Assembly: GCA_003184365.1 (NCBI GenBank)
Contig: NKYR01000088.1
Coordinates: 9,984 to 73,983, forward strand
From: Evernia prunastri
Lineage: Eukaryota; Ascomycota; Lecanoromycetes; Lecanorales; Parmeliaceae
DNA length: 64,000 nt
Direction of reading: 5' to 3'
Shown here: in pieces, positions 11,583 to 22,749 of the stretch
How the letters are laid out: every line of letters begins with the position of its first letter
Numbering within the stretch: position 1 is the first letter of the stretch
Notes under the pieces: model-generated
Database searches by the model: none
What the model was told of the DNA's origin: nothing
The model's input: the letters and a program-made list of their open reading frames with translations, nothing else
Program-made: the position numbers and the translations under genes

Positions 11583-12474
11583 TTTATCCTGTTTGGACCA
11601 AATTTTGCCCCATTCTATCTGAGCATCATCCAAAGCCGCCGGGCAGTAGTCCAGCCTCATCGTGATCAGGCTGAGGACGAAAAGGATATCATTTGGCATC
11701 TAATGCGGAGCGTAACAAATCGCCCACATGCTGATAGCACTGGTCATGGGGGGCCAGCACTCGGCCTCCGCAACAGCCAGCTGGGTTTTGCTACGCCATG
11801 CGTCGCAGCCTGACGTAATGGAAGACCTGTACCAGGAGCAATTGCGAACGATAAAAAATCCTAACTCAGCTTTTACTCTGGACGACGTCCAAAAATTGGA
11901 ACTCGCTAGGAGCGCGATCAAGGAAACATTGCGCGTTGATCCGCCTTTGCACTCCCTCTTGCGGGTAACCACCAAGTCTATCTCCATCGATAGGGAAAGT
12001 TAGATTATACCGCGGGGAAGAGTGCTACTCGTATCCCCAGCCGCCATCAATAAAAGCGCTGAGCTCTTCGTCGAGCCAGAGCAGTGGGGCCCCGACCGGT
12101 GGATGAGCGGCAGCTTGCGAGAGAGGGTCGGAAATGGTCAAGCAGTAGCTACAGCTTCGCTTCGGAACAATTTCTTGCTGTTCGGAGTGGGGAAAAATCG
12201 GTGTATCGGTGATGAGTTCTCCTATGTGCAGCTGACGACCATTCTCTCTGTAGTGGTTCGCGAGCTTAAGTTGAAGAACCCCGAGGGCGGGACATCGGTC
12301 CCGGCGACAAACTATGCCGTATGTCTTTCTATTCTTTGCCACATCATTGCACGCTGCTTCAGCTGGGGTAAATGGCTAACGAGAGAACATGGCAAGTCGC
12401 CTTCTTCACTTCCAGTAACACCCGCGAACGTGGTTTGGCAGCGCCGCGGAAGCTGTCGCAAGACTTCCATGTAG
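11583..12474 (+). pseudogene. ERG11/CYP51: CYP51 (lanosterol 14-alpha-demethylase) relic
   Basis: The plus strand reads a 5'-truncated CYP51. NFAPFYLSIIQSRR and DEKDIIWHLM are in one frame. After a short deletion, IAHMLIALVMGGQHSASATA (the helix I region of CYP51), MEDLYQEQL, the ExxR motif as KETLR, WGPDRW, and the heme-cysteine motif FGVGKNRCIG followed by FSYVQL. The end VTPANVVWQRR resembles a CYP51 C-terminus. A TAG at 12001-12003 interrupts the frame between SIDRES and IIPRGRV, and the first half of the gene is missing. CYP51 is the sterol demethylase of the ER and the azole target. This copy cannot encode it. An intact copy must lie elsewhere. Confidence 0.85.
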
Positions 12475-13446
12475 TTAGTCTGTATTGCGGGCACCGACCT
12501 ATCCTTCCGTCTGGGGGTTCCACTTGGCCTGCACCTTGGCAGGCAAGGCAAAGTATGACGGTGAAGTAGTGACTTGTGCCGGAACAGGCAGTGCACAAAC
12601 GCGGGTTTGCTCGTAATACAGCCACCGGAGCTCTTGTGTGAAATTAGGGTGGAAAAGGGTCCGGTGGGGTGGGCACGTAGTTGAATTTGGGGAAGTGAGT
12701 GGGGGATTTAGAGTTACGGACTTGCTGTGGACTGTCATGCATGAGGGACGAGAGGACACTATTGTTAGATAATCTTTCACTCGCTGTTGTAGGGCCCGCT
12801 AGCGGGTACTAGAGATGGCCTTAAAAAACCTTTGGTATATTCGGAGGACGCATGTCTGTCCATGAAAGACGAACAAGCTCTGAGACCATTCGCAGGACCG
12901 TGGATAAGACCAAGGCCCGCTGAGATAGGCTACTGTCTAATTAGTCTTCGTTCTCATTGGTCGACAACCATAGAAGACGAGAAATGCTCGATTCACGCAC
13001 GAAGAGAGTGGTCGTCTGAGCGATATGCATCTAAGACTGATAGGGGTCCCGGAAGTCTCCCCCTTTCAATATGGATCTGCGAGTTGCAGCAGATACCGTT
13101 CACGAATCCCAAGTCGGAGCAGCGCTCAGAACAGGCTAAGCACTTAACGTGGACAATGTGTTCCCTCTGGTCTCCACTCTACCGCTTGCGGGTAGTCTCG
13201 ATCCCCTTTGATTTGGTCTCTATGGAATCTCGACTTAGGAGCTTCAATATATGATTGTCCATTCAGGCAACAGGCCATTTGAATAATACCTGGTCAATAC
13301 AAAATCTGGCGGCATCTAGTCGATCGAATAGGGAGAACACGGAGTCGAATACGCTCGTCAGAAGCCGTGATTTCACGTCATATCCTTTGAAATACACGCG
13401 AGTTTAGTAGTCTAGTTTCTCTTGCTGCTCCATGGCTAAGTCTCTT
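12475..13446. other. Intergenic, no gene recognised
   Basis: A plus-strand frame at 12832-13254 and several shorter ones exist, but none shows a domain or signal peptide. I see nothing else. Confidence 0.45.
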
Positions 13447-14599
13447 TCAAAAAACTGCAAGGTTGGTGTTGGGGGGTGTGGTTATTTCTATCGACAATTT
13501 GGCCTGAAGTCCTACCCGACTCGTTAGTCGGAAACAATCTACATCCCTTGTTGTGAACAGCTCACCAAGTCGGGATGCAACGCCTTTCAGCCCTCGCCTA
13601 GCACACATACCCACAAGCGCAACAGCTTCGTCCCAAAACAAGTCCCATTTAGAAAAATCTTGCCCTCCTATCGTTCGAATCGTCATTGCACATCGCCCAT
13701 CGTCTACAAAGACCATCGCTTAGCTACGACCATGAGAGTGCATCGAACCCTGAACTACCTACCAGAGACCCATGTGTGGGGTAGGAGGACATACGCTCCA
13801 GAATCAGAAGGGCCAAACGTCCGGAGTATCGTATCGACTGGCATGCTATCCAAGATGTTCGTGCACGAAGCTTCAGCACCGGGCTGCTCCATGATTGAGG
13901 AGCAGGCTATATGCGAAGGATCAAAGCTCGCGACGGCAACGACGAGCTTTCCGTCTCCGCCTAACATGATCAGATACCACACGACCGATCTAACACGTCG
14001 CTATCGTAACTCACTAAGATCTAACGCGTAACCGCCGAAATGTTCTGGTGTCGCCTGGACACATCCGCGGAGGACTCGGACGGCACCCAATGCGATGTCT
14101 AGGTCGCTCCCTATGGCGGAAACCTTCCGTGGAGATAGTGCAGGTTCAATGAGACATGTTCCATCAGCTGCGGCGAGGATCATAAGAACACATTGTATTG
14201 TAGCTTGATTTTTCATGCGTGAACGAAGTTCACACCAGGACACTTACTACTGATGGTCCTTGTCGGGAGTGTTCGGGTTACCCCGACTCCGCCTCGCGAC
14301 CCCCACTTTTCGGGGGAGGCTGCCCTACTCAAGTGGTTGACTGCATCACGGCAACTGGCAACGTTGAGGTCTCGTCCTAGCACACCACTGTCAACGCACT
14401 GAATCTGGACTCCTCTATTATCTGCATCAAGCTGTCTTGTCAACTCCGTGAGGTTGCCTGTTGGAAACATTTGTTCCATGATTCGGGAAGGGACATCGGT
14501 GGAGTTGGTCAACTGCAGTGGATTTGCGAACGGCGGAAGGTTCAATGCAAGTCCAGAAACGAGAGATGCTAAGAGGAGTGCAGTTTTGAAAATAACCAT
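13447..14599 (-). CDS. Secreted protein with two homologous halves, unknown function
   Basis: Four exons, 14599-14248, 14167-14015, 13960-13763 and 13703-13447, close in phase to give 319 residues. The N-terminus MVIFKTALLLASLVSGLALN is a clear signal peptide. The protein repeats one architecture twice. The first half has IQCVD...VASCRDAVNHL then TDGTCLIEPAL. The second has IACSS...ASCTNILDSMP then TFGPSD, an aromatic LPHTW and DDGRCAMTIRT. Both splice junctions that rebuild DG(T/R)C lie at the same place in each repeat, which supports an internal duplication and confirms the gene model. I know this pattern (paired Cys, TFGPxD, DGRC) from small secreted proteins of filamentous ascomycetes with no assigned function. 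No catalytic motif is visible. A structural or effector-like role is possible, but I have no evidence for it. Confidence 0.85.
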
Positions 14600-15103
14600 A
14601 TTTTCAAAACAAGAGGGATATGACTAACAAAGTCAGCGCATCACGTTTGTGAGGTTCACCAGGTAAATGAAGGTTTTGCAGAGATACTTTCCATTCTTTA
14701 GACGTCTACCCGAGTCAATCGCCACAGCAAGGCTTGGGGTTAGCCGGTCGCATGGCAATAACGCTTTGTTTTGTGTACGCGCATGACGCATGGTGCATTT
14801 CAAATGCGGCCTGAGAAACCATGGCGATAGCTGGGGATCTGTGGCCTTCTCTGAGATTGTGTATCCAACTTTGGATTCCGAAATTTTTGCCCTGAGAGAA
14901 GGAGACAAAATTCAGAAAATGATTATGCGCTTCCCGTAAAATAATTATACTGTTGTAAACGCGATTCGAAGACGACGTCCTCATTTTCTATTTTGGGCCT
15001 AGAATTGAATAGTTATCGGATCCTTTGGATCACCTGACACGGGCGGCGCAACGGGCTTCAATCAAGGTTGATTTATCCCGACGCATTCCAAGAACCCAAC
15101 CGC
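14600..15103. other. Intergenic, no gene recognised
   Basis: This is the 5' flank of the secreted-protein gene and the 3' flank of the cupin gene. It has short minus-strand frames of about 90 codons without recognisable features. Confidence 0.5.
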
Positions 15104-15472
15104 TCACGGATCCTCCACAGCCTTCGGCGCGACCCTAAGGTCCTCCCTCCCCGAATCCCCCGTATTGACCACCCCCTTCGGTTCCAACAACATGACCCCG
15201 ACTTCCTCGTCCGCTTTCGGACAGTGCTCCACGCCTCTCGGGACCACGAACACCTCCCCGGGCCTCAAGATGACATCCCGATCCCGCAGCTGGATGTTCA
15301 GCGTGCCGTATACGACGAGGAACAGCTCGTCGGTGTCCGGGTGAGAGTGCCACACGAATTCGCCGAGCAGCTTGGCGAGCTTGATCTCGTAGTCGTTGAG
15401 GGTGCCGATTGTGCGCTGGGACCAATGGTCCGAGAAGCGGGTGAGGAGATGCTGGAGGTTGAGAGGTTCCAT
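15104..15472 (-). CDS. Cupin-domain protein (small mannose-6-phosphate-isomerase-like)
   Basis: A single exon of 122 residues starting at MEPLNLQHLL. An in-frame ATG at 15523 would add 17 residues rich in Pro, and I prefer the inner start because the family usually begins near this point. The single cupin barrel shows both motifs: GEFVWHSHPDTDELFLVVYG (metal-binding HxH and Glu) and GEVFVVPRGVEHCP (Pro-x-Gly and His). The four metal ligands are therefore present. Proteins of this type in bacteria and fungi are annotated as cupin 2 family and their substrates are mostly unknown. It is probably a soluble cytosolic protein. Confidence 0.85.
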   Translation of the reverse strand: MEPLNLQHLLTRFSDHWSQRTIGTLNDYEIKLAKLLGEFVWHSHPDTDELFLVVYGTLNIQLRDRDVILRPGEVFVVPRGVEHCPKADEEVGVMLLEPKGVVNTGDSGREDLRVAPKAVEDP

Positions 15473-15523
15473 GTTCGGGTGGGCTGGGGGGAGGAACGGG
15501 CGGGAAGGGGGCAGATGGGTCAC

Positions 15524-15995
15524 TTTAGCGTTGAGTCAGCTGTTGGGGAGCAATTGAACGGCGGAAGGGCCACTCCTTTCTTATACCGAGCCACATCGGT
15601 CATTCGTAAGCAGTGTTGCAGCGAGTGCAGATCACGCCAGTGTTCCTCGGTTACCCAAGGTAGTCGCAGAAATCCCATGTTGACAAGCTCGGCAAGCAGC
15701 GGAATCCCATAGCGTCCTGGATTAGTTGCGGACCGCAGAGCAGGGATTATGCAGTACACTACTGCAACCGATAAGTAGCTTCCGTTATTTTCTTTAGTGT
15801 TATGGATTCTTCGAAAACGGACTCCAATTTAGTATCAATCGTAGTCCAATTGCTTGAAGCGACCTTGTATAGCCGGGTGGGGTATATCTATCAACACGGC
15901 TGTCTATTGTATAATCACAATTTAGCGAGTACCTTTCTCAGCGTCCAAAACGCCTATGCCTTGATGCACCGCGATCATGCCCGGGGTATCTCCAT
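15524..15995. other. Intergenic, no gene recognised
   Basis: The stretch lies between two minus-strand genes. It contains only short overlapping frames. Confidence 0.5.
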
Positions 15996-17303
15996 CTAAG
16001 CGGTCTCTTCATCAGTGTTCTCCTCGGACATCTCGGAATCCGTCAGCATTTTCGATTCTGACGGCCCTTGTAAGACCTGAACACCGCCTGCAGAACCAAA
16101 AAAATCCGCTGTTCTCAATCCTCGGACTTCCCGAGGATCGACTGCATTCATTGGCGCTCCAGAGGCTCGTTTCTGTCTGATAAACTCTTTCACCGGAACC
16201 ATGGCAGCGTCACGACAGGCTTCTTTGATGTCACTTCCTGACATTCCTGCCATGACTCGTACCAAGTATTCAAGATCAAAATGATCTTTGTCGATTCTCG
16301 TATCCTTCAAAATGAGACCTAATATCCGTAATCGTTGCGGGGCTGAAGGCAGCGAGACTGCAAATTTTTTAGGCATTCGCCTCAGGATAGCATCGTCGAT
16401 GTCTTGTATACGGTTGGTAGCACCTAAGATGAGTATCCTCTGAGGTTCTCCAGAATTATTCGCTGATGTCAAGCCATCCCAGTGGGTCATGAATTCTGCC
16501 TTCACCATTCCGCTGGCCTCATGTTCTCCAGATCTCCTATTGCCAAGCACTGCATCGATTTCGTCAATGAAGACTATGCTCGGTTCTAATTTCCTCGCCA
16601 GAGAAAAAACTGCGCTGACCAGCTTATTAGAGTCGCCGTACCATTTCTCAGTCAAGGTTGATATGTGTAAGTTGATAAAGGTTGCACCACTCTCGTGAGC
16701 CAACGCTTTCGCCATCATGGTTTTGCCGCAGCCTGGAGGTCCATAGAGGAGCACGCCAGAAGGTGCAGATAGTAGTGACGAGGTTTGTGCGTAAAGCTGA
16801 GGCATGGTCAGAGGGTAGATGACAGACTCTTTGAGCTCTTCGATAATATCACCAAGTCCACCGATGTCTGGCAAACGTATTAGACTAGTCAAGTGACTTG
16901 GAATGACCCGAGTCTACCTTCAAAGGTTACCGGGATATCTTCTGGCGCCACAACATCCATAGCAATCATCTGTTCATATTGAGTGAGAACCAGATCTTCC
17001 TTTCTGGGTCTTCTGCCCTTGTCATTGCTTTCTCCATCCTTCTCTCGGGGGTCTAGCCGGCGCAAGATGGCTGCGGCTGCTAATTTTCGACTTGTTTGCT
17101 CCTTGCCTTCAGTATCCAGCCGTGAGAGAAAGTGGTTCACAAGGTAGTATATTGAGAAGCTCTAGATCACGCATATCTCCTGTCAGTGAAGATCCTCAGG
17201 CTTTCCGTGATAGTGAATCTCCTAGGGACCATAGCACTTAGAAACGTACAGCCGCTGATATGAGAACCAGATCTTGTACTACACCCATAGTCCGCTCCGG
17301 CAT
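15996..17303 (-). CDS. MSP1: Msp1/ATAD1-type mitochondrial outer-membrane AAA ATPase
   Basis: Exons 17303-17250, 17161-16918 and 16867-15996 give 389 residues. Msp1 extracts mislocalised tail-anchored proteins from the mitochondrial outer membrane and the peroxisome. The N-terminus MPERTMGVVQDLVLISAA plus SFSIYYLVNHFL across the first intron makes the single membrane anchor. The AAA domain has VTFEDIGGL, Walker A as GPPGCGKT, the pore-loop region EKWYGDSNKL, Walker B as SIVFIDEIDAV, sensor 1 in GATNR and the arginine pair in ILRRMPKKF. I chose the ATG at 17303 because it places the anchor at the extreme N-terminus as in other Msp1 proteins. An upstream in-frame ATG at 17432 would add 43 residues. 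It is divergent from the PCS1 gene with a 264-bp spacer. Confidence 0.94.
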
Positions 17304-17567
17304 AACGTCGTCGACAATACGACTCGCAAGAACCAACTGTGCAAGAACACTGGTAAAAGGATATAAACCATGGGAGTTCCGAATTCCGATGCTGGGGGGA
17401 CAATGATGAGGCTTGGCGATAAAGCGCGCCAAGATTGTCGCGAACCTTAAATTTTATCTAGCGCGCGTTGCCCGAATTCCAATGTTTACATTTTTACTTC
17501 ATAGCAAGAATTATTTGCCAACGCTTTGGGTAGCAATCGCAAGCACATCTGAGTTGACATTGTTATC
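17304..17567. promoter_or_regulatory. Shared divergent 5' region of MSP1 and PCS1
   Basis: The two start codons face away from each other, 264 bp apart, so both core promoters must lie in or overlap this stretch. I see no motif that I can name with confidence. Confidence 0.5.
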
Positions 17568-19289
17568 ATGCCAAAAGCAAAGACAGTCGCTTCGATCTCT
17601 GGGCTTGTAGATTCCCACATGGAGGATGACACATTGAACATGGACGCGTTCCCAACACCCGATTCAAATCAAGAGAACGTCGGCTCAGCCAAGAAAAGAG
17701 GTCGTCCAGCCAAGACGACAGCGAAGAAGTTCACAAAAGCAAAAGCAACTGGAAGGCGCACCAGCAGCGATGGAATAGCACCAAAGAAGAAGGCACCAAA
17801 GAAGAAGGCACCCCCAAAGCGAGCACCTCTGAAAGAACAGACGAATGTTCAACACGAAGAAGATACAGAAGAAGTTGACGAATTTGCGGCTGGAGACAAC
17901 GACGATATGGCCATAGATGAATTAGTTGAAGCTAAGCAACCGGCAAAAAGAAAGGCTCCGGCGAAGAAGGCAGGAAAGCAGTCAAAGAAAAAGCCTGTGA
18001 CCCAGAAGAGCGTGGTGGAGCAGGAGCCTGCCCAGCAACCGAAAGCGATGGAAAAAGACGGAGAATTCGAGTATACGCCGACTGCCACCCGACAAACGAA
18101 ACGCCCAGGAAGGCCTGCTGCCCAAAAGCCAAAAGCCAACACGCGCGAGGCGTCTGTTGAGCCTCGCCGACAAGAGAAGGTTATTCCTGAGACACAAGTT
18201 GCAATGGACGTAGACCAATCAGAGGCTTTAGGGGACGAAGAAGATGAAGATGCAGTGCCACAATCAGTCTTCCGACGAACCAACAACACCCGAGATAATA
18301 CGCACCAGCGCCAACCTACAGTTGCAAGAAGACGTGCTGGCAGTGCATCCGATAATGAACGAGGAGGCAACGACCCAGCAATAAGACGAAAGCTCGGAGA
18401 ACTGACCAAGAAGTTCGAAAAGCTGGATATGAAGTACAGGACGCTAAGGGAAGAAGGCATTACGGAAGCAAATGCCAACTTTGAAATGTTGAAGACGCAA
18501 TCACAAGCCAATGCAAAAGGTACAGCTCTATCCTGGACCCTATAACCGCCATGCTGACACGCTCTAGCTGCAAATGACCTCATCGTCTCGCTAAAGAAAG
18601 AACTCGCTACCCAAAAAGCACTGTCCAAGGACTCGGCGTCTCTCGAGAACGAACTCGTCTCCCGAGACGGAGATTTAGCCAAGACTCAAGCTCTCGCGGA
18701 CCAGCTATCGACCTCTCTTTCCGAAGCACAGAACGAGAACAGAGCTTTACAAGCCAAACTGGCCAACTCGCGCAGTGCCTCTACAGCTGTCGAGAGCCTC
18801 GGAGCCAAAACACCTGGTAGCGCGATGAGAGGCAAGACTCCCGCCCAGCGAACCATAATGGTGGGCAGCGCCGAGGCAGCTCATGCTGCGCAAGTGGCTC
18901 AACTGAAGGAAGATCTCTACAGCGACTTGACCGGCTTGATACTGCGGGGTGTGGAGAGGAAAGATGAGTCTGATATCTACGACTGTATTCAAACAGGCCG
19001 AAATGGCAGTAAGTGTTGCCCTCCCATGAGATGTACATTGATCCCACCTTTCTAACAGTGGCTCGTAGCACTCCACTTCAAGCTCGCCATCGCTAAAGAA
19101 ACGGACGGCGGCTACGAAAACACCGAGTTCTCGTACACACCACGCTTGGACAGTAATCGAGACCGCGATATGATCGCCTTGCTGCCCGAATATCTGACCG
19201 ATGAAATCACATTTTCCAGAACGAATGCCGCGATGTTTTATGGCCGAGTCGTCGAGACGCTGACGAAGAAGAGGTTGGTGGAGGCATAG
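17568..19289 (+). CDS. PCS1: Monopolin subunit Pcs1/Csm1 (chromosome segregation)
   Basis: Exons 17568-18519, 18568-19008 and 19069-19289 close in phase to 537 residues. In yeasts the Csm1/Pcs1-Mde4/Lrs4 complex clamps microtubule attachment sites at kinetochores and acts in the nucleolus. The first 300 residues are basic and disordered, with lysine-rich nuclear-type tracts (KKKAPKKKAPPKR, GRPAAQKP). A coiled coil follows (RRKLGELTKKFEKLDMKYRT and on to about residue 410). The C-terminal globular domain follows: LYSDLTGLILRGVER, DIYDCIQTGRNG then TLHFKLAI joined across the last intron, EFSYTPRLD and LLPEYLTDEITFSR. That order is the Csm1/Pcs1 domain. It converges with MCD4, whose stop is about 160 bp away. 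Confidence 0.9.
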
Positions 19290-19451
19290 GAGTACCCAGA
19301 GGTTGGACGGCAATCGAGGTGTTCAGGCGACAGGGATACCAGCAAAGGCGTCAGTCAGGAAAGGCCCATGAGCTATCCAATTGTAATTATGGTACATGTG
19401 ATTGCAACGAGATTATTAAGAAGTGTCTTAGTATTATCAGCAGCCTAGTTG

Positions 19452-22400
19452 TCACATATGTTTATTTTCTATCACCCCATTCCTCTCCTTCACACCGTGT
19501 CCATTGACTTTGACCTCCTCCGCACCATTCATCCTCTCCTCCTTCCCCGCCCCCATGTCCCCACCAACCTCCACCCCACTCACGAAAATCTCACTCACAA
19601 ACTCCAACCCGGCCACGAAGACGCAGAGCACACTCGCAATCACAAAGTGACTGATACTAGTCCCGATATCCAACCAGCTGCCCTCATCCCTGACCAGCCA
19701 GAAGAAGTTCATCGTCAGCACATCGCTCATCGCCATGACGAGCATGAACAGGCTGCTCGGCGCGACGCCGAGCCTGCGGTTGAGGATGCCCAGGTTGGCG
19801 CTGATGACGGCGAAGGGGATGATGAGCTTGAGGACGAGGAGGAGGCCCTGGGAGAACGGGTCGAAGATGGGGATGAGGCGGTAGACGGATTCGAGGGAGA
19901 AGGAGGCGATGGAGGCGATGTTGCCCGTGGAGAAGAAGGCGGACTGGAGGAGGTAGAGGAAGAAGAGGGAGATGCGGGCGTCGGAGAGGGCGAGAGAGCG
20001 GTATCGAGGCGCGGATGGGTCGGTGGGGTTCCCGGACGGTGAGTGCAGTTGGGTTGATATGGCCGGTAGGGCGTCGGAGAGGGGTTTGGGCTCGAGCGTG
20101 GGTGAGGGCGGAGGGGATGCGGTTTCCGTGGTGGTGTAGTTGTAGATGTGATGTTCGAGACGCACCCAGGTGACGAGGGTGGTGCAGAAGGCGAAGTAGA
20201 AGAGTCCTTCGTAGGAGATGGTCAGGATGATGAAGATGGGGGAGAAGGTGAGGAAGATGATGACGAGGCGGTGGAGATAGTGGTTGTTTGGTTGGAGGCT
20301 GTGAAGGAAGGGTATGGATAGGGATGAGACTGTAGATTTGTCAGTTGAAACCAGCCGCTGAACTGCACATCTATGATTTACTTAAGATTGACCACCCGAC
20401 CACTTGGTTACCCAATGGCAGGCCCATTTTAGCCTGCAGCGATGCTACGCTAGATCGCGTCACGACCATGGCCAGCATGATCAAGCCAATTTGAACTCCG
20501 AGCAGTGTTCCGGAAAGACCGTCAAGAGAAACCTGCTTGCCGCCGGTTGTTGAAGAAAGGATACTCTTTTCGAAAAGTATGTATAGGACACCGACGAGCA
20601 CCATTAGAGAACCGCCTATTAGTCTATGAGAAGTATTATCAGCACGTAAGTCACAGCCTCTGGACCCTCAACGCGCATATGAGATACACGTACGAGTCTT
20701 TCAAAAAGAGGACTTACATCATATGGATATTCTCGGTTTTAATGGCAGGCAAAAGAGTAAAGATACTCATGGATGAGCAGGCCACAGCCCATGTTCCAAC
20801 CAGTATCTTGTTATGCATTACAAACTCCCGGCCATAGAAACCAGGCCAGAATGCCGCTCCTATGAAGCAGACAGTATAAACAGTACGGCGAAAGTATGAT
20901 AACACCTAGCATGTTCAGTCGTCACGGAGTTTGTTCAATCAAAGGAATACTCACAAGAACTTCTAAGAAAGCCACAAACGCCAATGCCTCTATGCCTAAT
21001 ACAGCTTTCTGTCTTCTAGTTTTTATATTATTAAACAGAACACGACTACCCTGTACTATAGCCTCTCTTCGCGCTACAACTTCTTCCCAGAAAAGAGGTG
21101 GAAATGCGGCATAGGCATAATAAGTGAGCGGAGCTTTGCGTATGAGTAAATACGAGAATAGGGCTACTGATATTGCGCCGAAAGTCGAAAAAGTTGCAAT
21201 GGTTCTAGAAGTGTGAGTCTGGCCATGCAACACGTGCATGTCGATGATGGTAGTGATGGCGAAAGCAATCCATCCCAAGTAGCCTACGGTCACAAGCACC
21301 CGGAGGAACAGCCAATCATATCTTTGAAGATATCGGAGACCGTCGAGCCCGGTATGGAGGAGTTCTTGGCTCATTACGATTGCTTCCTGGAAATTTCCTT
21401 GGTCCATTTCAGTTCTTATCTCCATTACGCGATGATCAACTGAGTGCTGTTCGTCCGCGAGTGGTCCGTATGCTTTATAACGTAGTTCATTGGCTTTCTT
21501 CTGTTCTTCTTTGACCCTGTACATCTCCAGGACGCCTCGAGCGTTGGCAAGTGCTGCCTCTGCCTTCTCCTTCGGCTCTCCGGCAACGTAAGCAAGCGGC
21601 AGTTCACCGACAGAATTGACTGGGAAGTCGACGCCGGCGAGGTAAGCCATTAGCGCGGCGACATCTGCCTGAGCGACGTCATTCCTTTGCACATGATCTA
21701 GGCCCCAGTCTGCCGAGAAGCCGTCTTCGTGTCCTACAGCTTTGCCCGAAGCGCTAATGAAGGGTTTTGCAACACCTGAGCCCCACACGATCAAGGGTGT
21801 CCGTGTGTTGTCAGGATGTCCATCTCCATGGCTACCCCAGTCGCTCATCCCATGGTCGGCCGTGAAAACGAATGCCGTTTTGCCATCCCCATAGAAGTCT
21901 TCGATGAGCTTTGTCATCTCCTTGACACCCTGGTCAACGATCTTGATGTTATGTAGGTACTCCTTTGAATAGGGTCTATATGAATGTCCAGTGGTATCAA
22001 GACCGAGAAGGTGGAGGAAGAAGACGTTCTTGTCCTGTCGGAGGGCGTGGTCGAGCGTCGTGTTCTTGGCAGCAGTATTGAACAAGGCCTTGACCTTGTC
22101 GAAGACCCAGGTGTCTAATAGCGTCGCATCTGCTGCTCGTCAGCTATTGGTTGCGGTAGTCCAACTCTTGATTTAGACCTTTCGTGAAGTCCTCGAATTC
22201 CTCTCCGTAGGTCTCGGCGTCAATTCTACCCTTGACGGCCCCCTCCTTAAACATTGGTAATATATCAGGGCTACCCCAGCTCCAAGTATGTCTACTTTGG
22301 TTGAAAACACTGTCGAAGTTGACCGGATTAAGCTTCCAGCCCGTAGTAACGGAAGACACGTCCTCGTACAATCCGGCTATCAAGGCGACATGACCCGGCC

Positions 22401-22749
22401 TAGACTCCGTGGGCATCCTTGTATGTGATACTCCAAAGGTTCCACTCGTCATGACGCGCGACCGAAGGAAGGGCGCTAGAGGTCGAGCCTCGAGTGCGCC
22501 AGGCGCATTAGGGTCCGATGGAGAGGGGTCAGGGAATGATTGAAAGGCCTTGTCGGCGCGAAGTCCGTCTCCAACGAAGAGCACGAGCCGCTTGGCTGGT
22601 GGTTCTGCGCCATGACTCCTTTGAACACCAAAGGAGCTCATGCCATGAACAATTGGACTGACAAAATATATGTCAAAGATGGAAACGATGTACACGGAAT
22701 GGAAAAGGATGGCCGCACCGAGGAAGCCGAATCTCCCAAGGCGCGCCAT
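19452..22749 (-). CDS. MCD4: GPI ethanolamine phosphate transferase 1 (Mcd4)
   Basis: Five exons, 22749-22179, 22129-20955, 20905-20718, 20623-20382 and 20329-19452, close in phase to 1,017 residues. Mcd4 adds phosphoethanolamine to the first mannose of GPI anchors in the ER. After an N-terminal signal-anchor comes the alkaline-phosphatase-like lumenal domain: LVLFVGDGLRADKAF, HTRMPTESRPGHVALIAG, LLGLDTTGHSYRPYSKEYL and FTADHGMSDWGSHGDG, which hold the metal ligands. The second half has about a dozen membrane segments, with AFWPGFYGREF and PLGNQVVGWSIL typical of the family. The first intron uses a GTCTAA donor, weaker than the others, but the protein frame FTKDATLLDTWVFDKV across it is the expected one. 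Length agrees with other filamentous-fungal Mcd4 proteins. Confidence 0.95.

Noticed and set aside
12832..13254. 140-codon plus-strand frame
   Set aside because: No domain, signal peptide or exon partner is visible, and composition is like noncoding neighbours.
17849..18682. 277-codon minus-strand frame
   Set aside because: It is antisense to PCS1 exons that form a clear Pcs1/Csm1 protein.
19449..20042. 197-codon acidic plus-strand frame
   Set aside because: It is antisense to the last exon of MCD4, whose membrane helices and splice phases are well supported.
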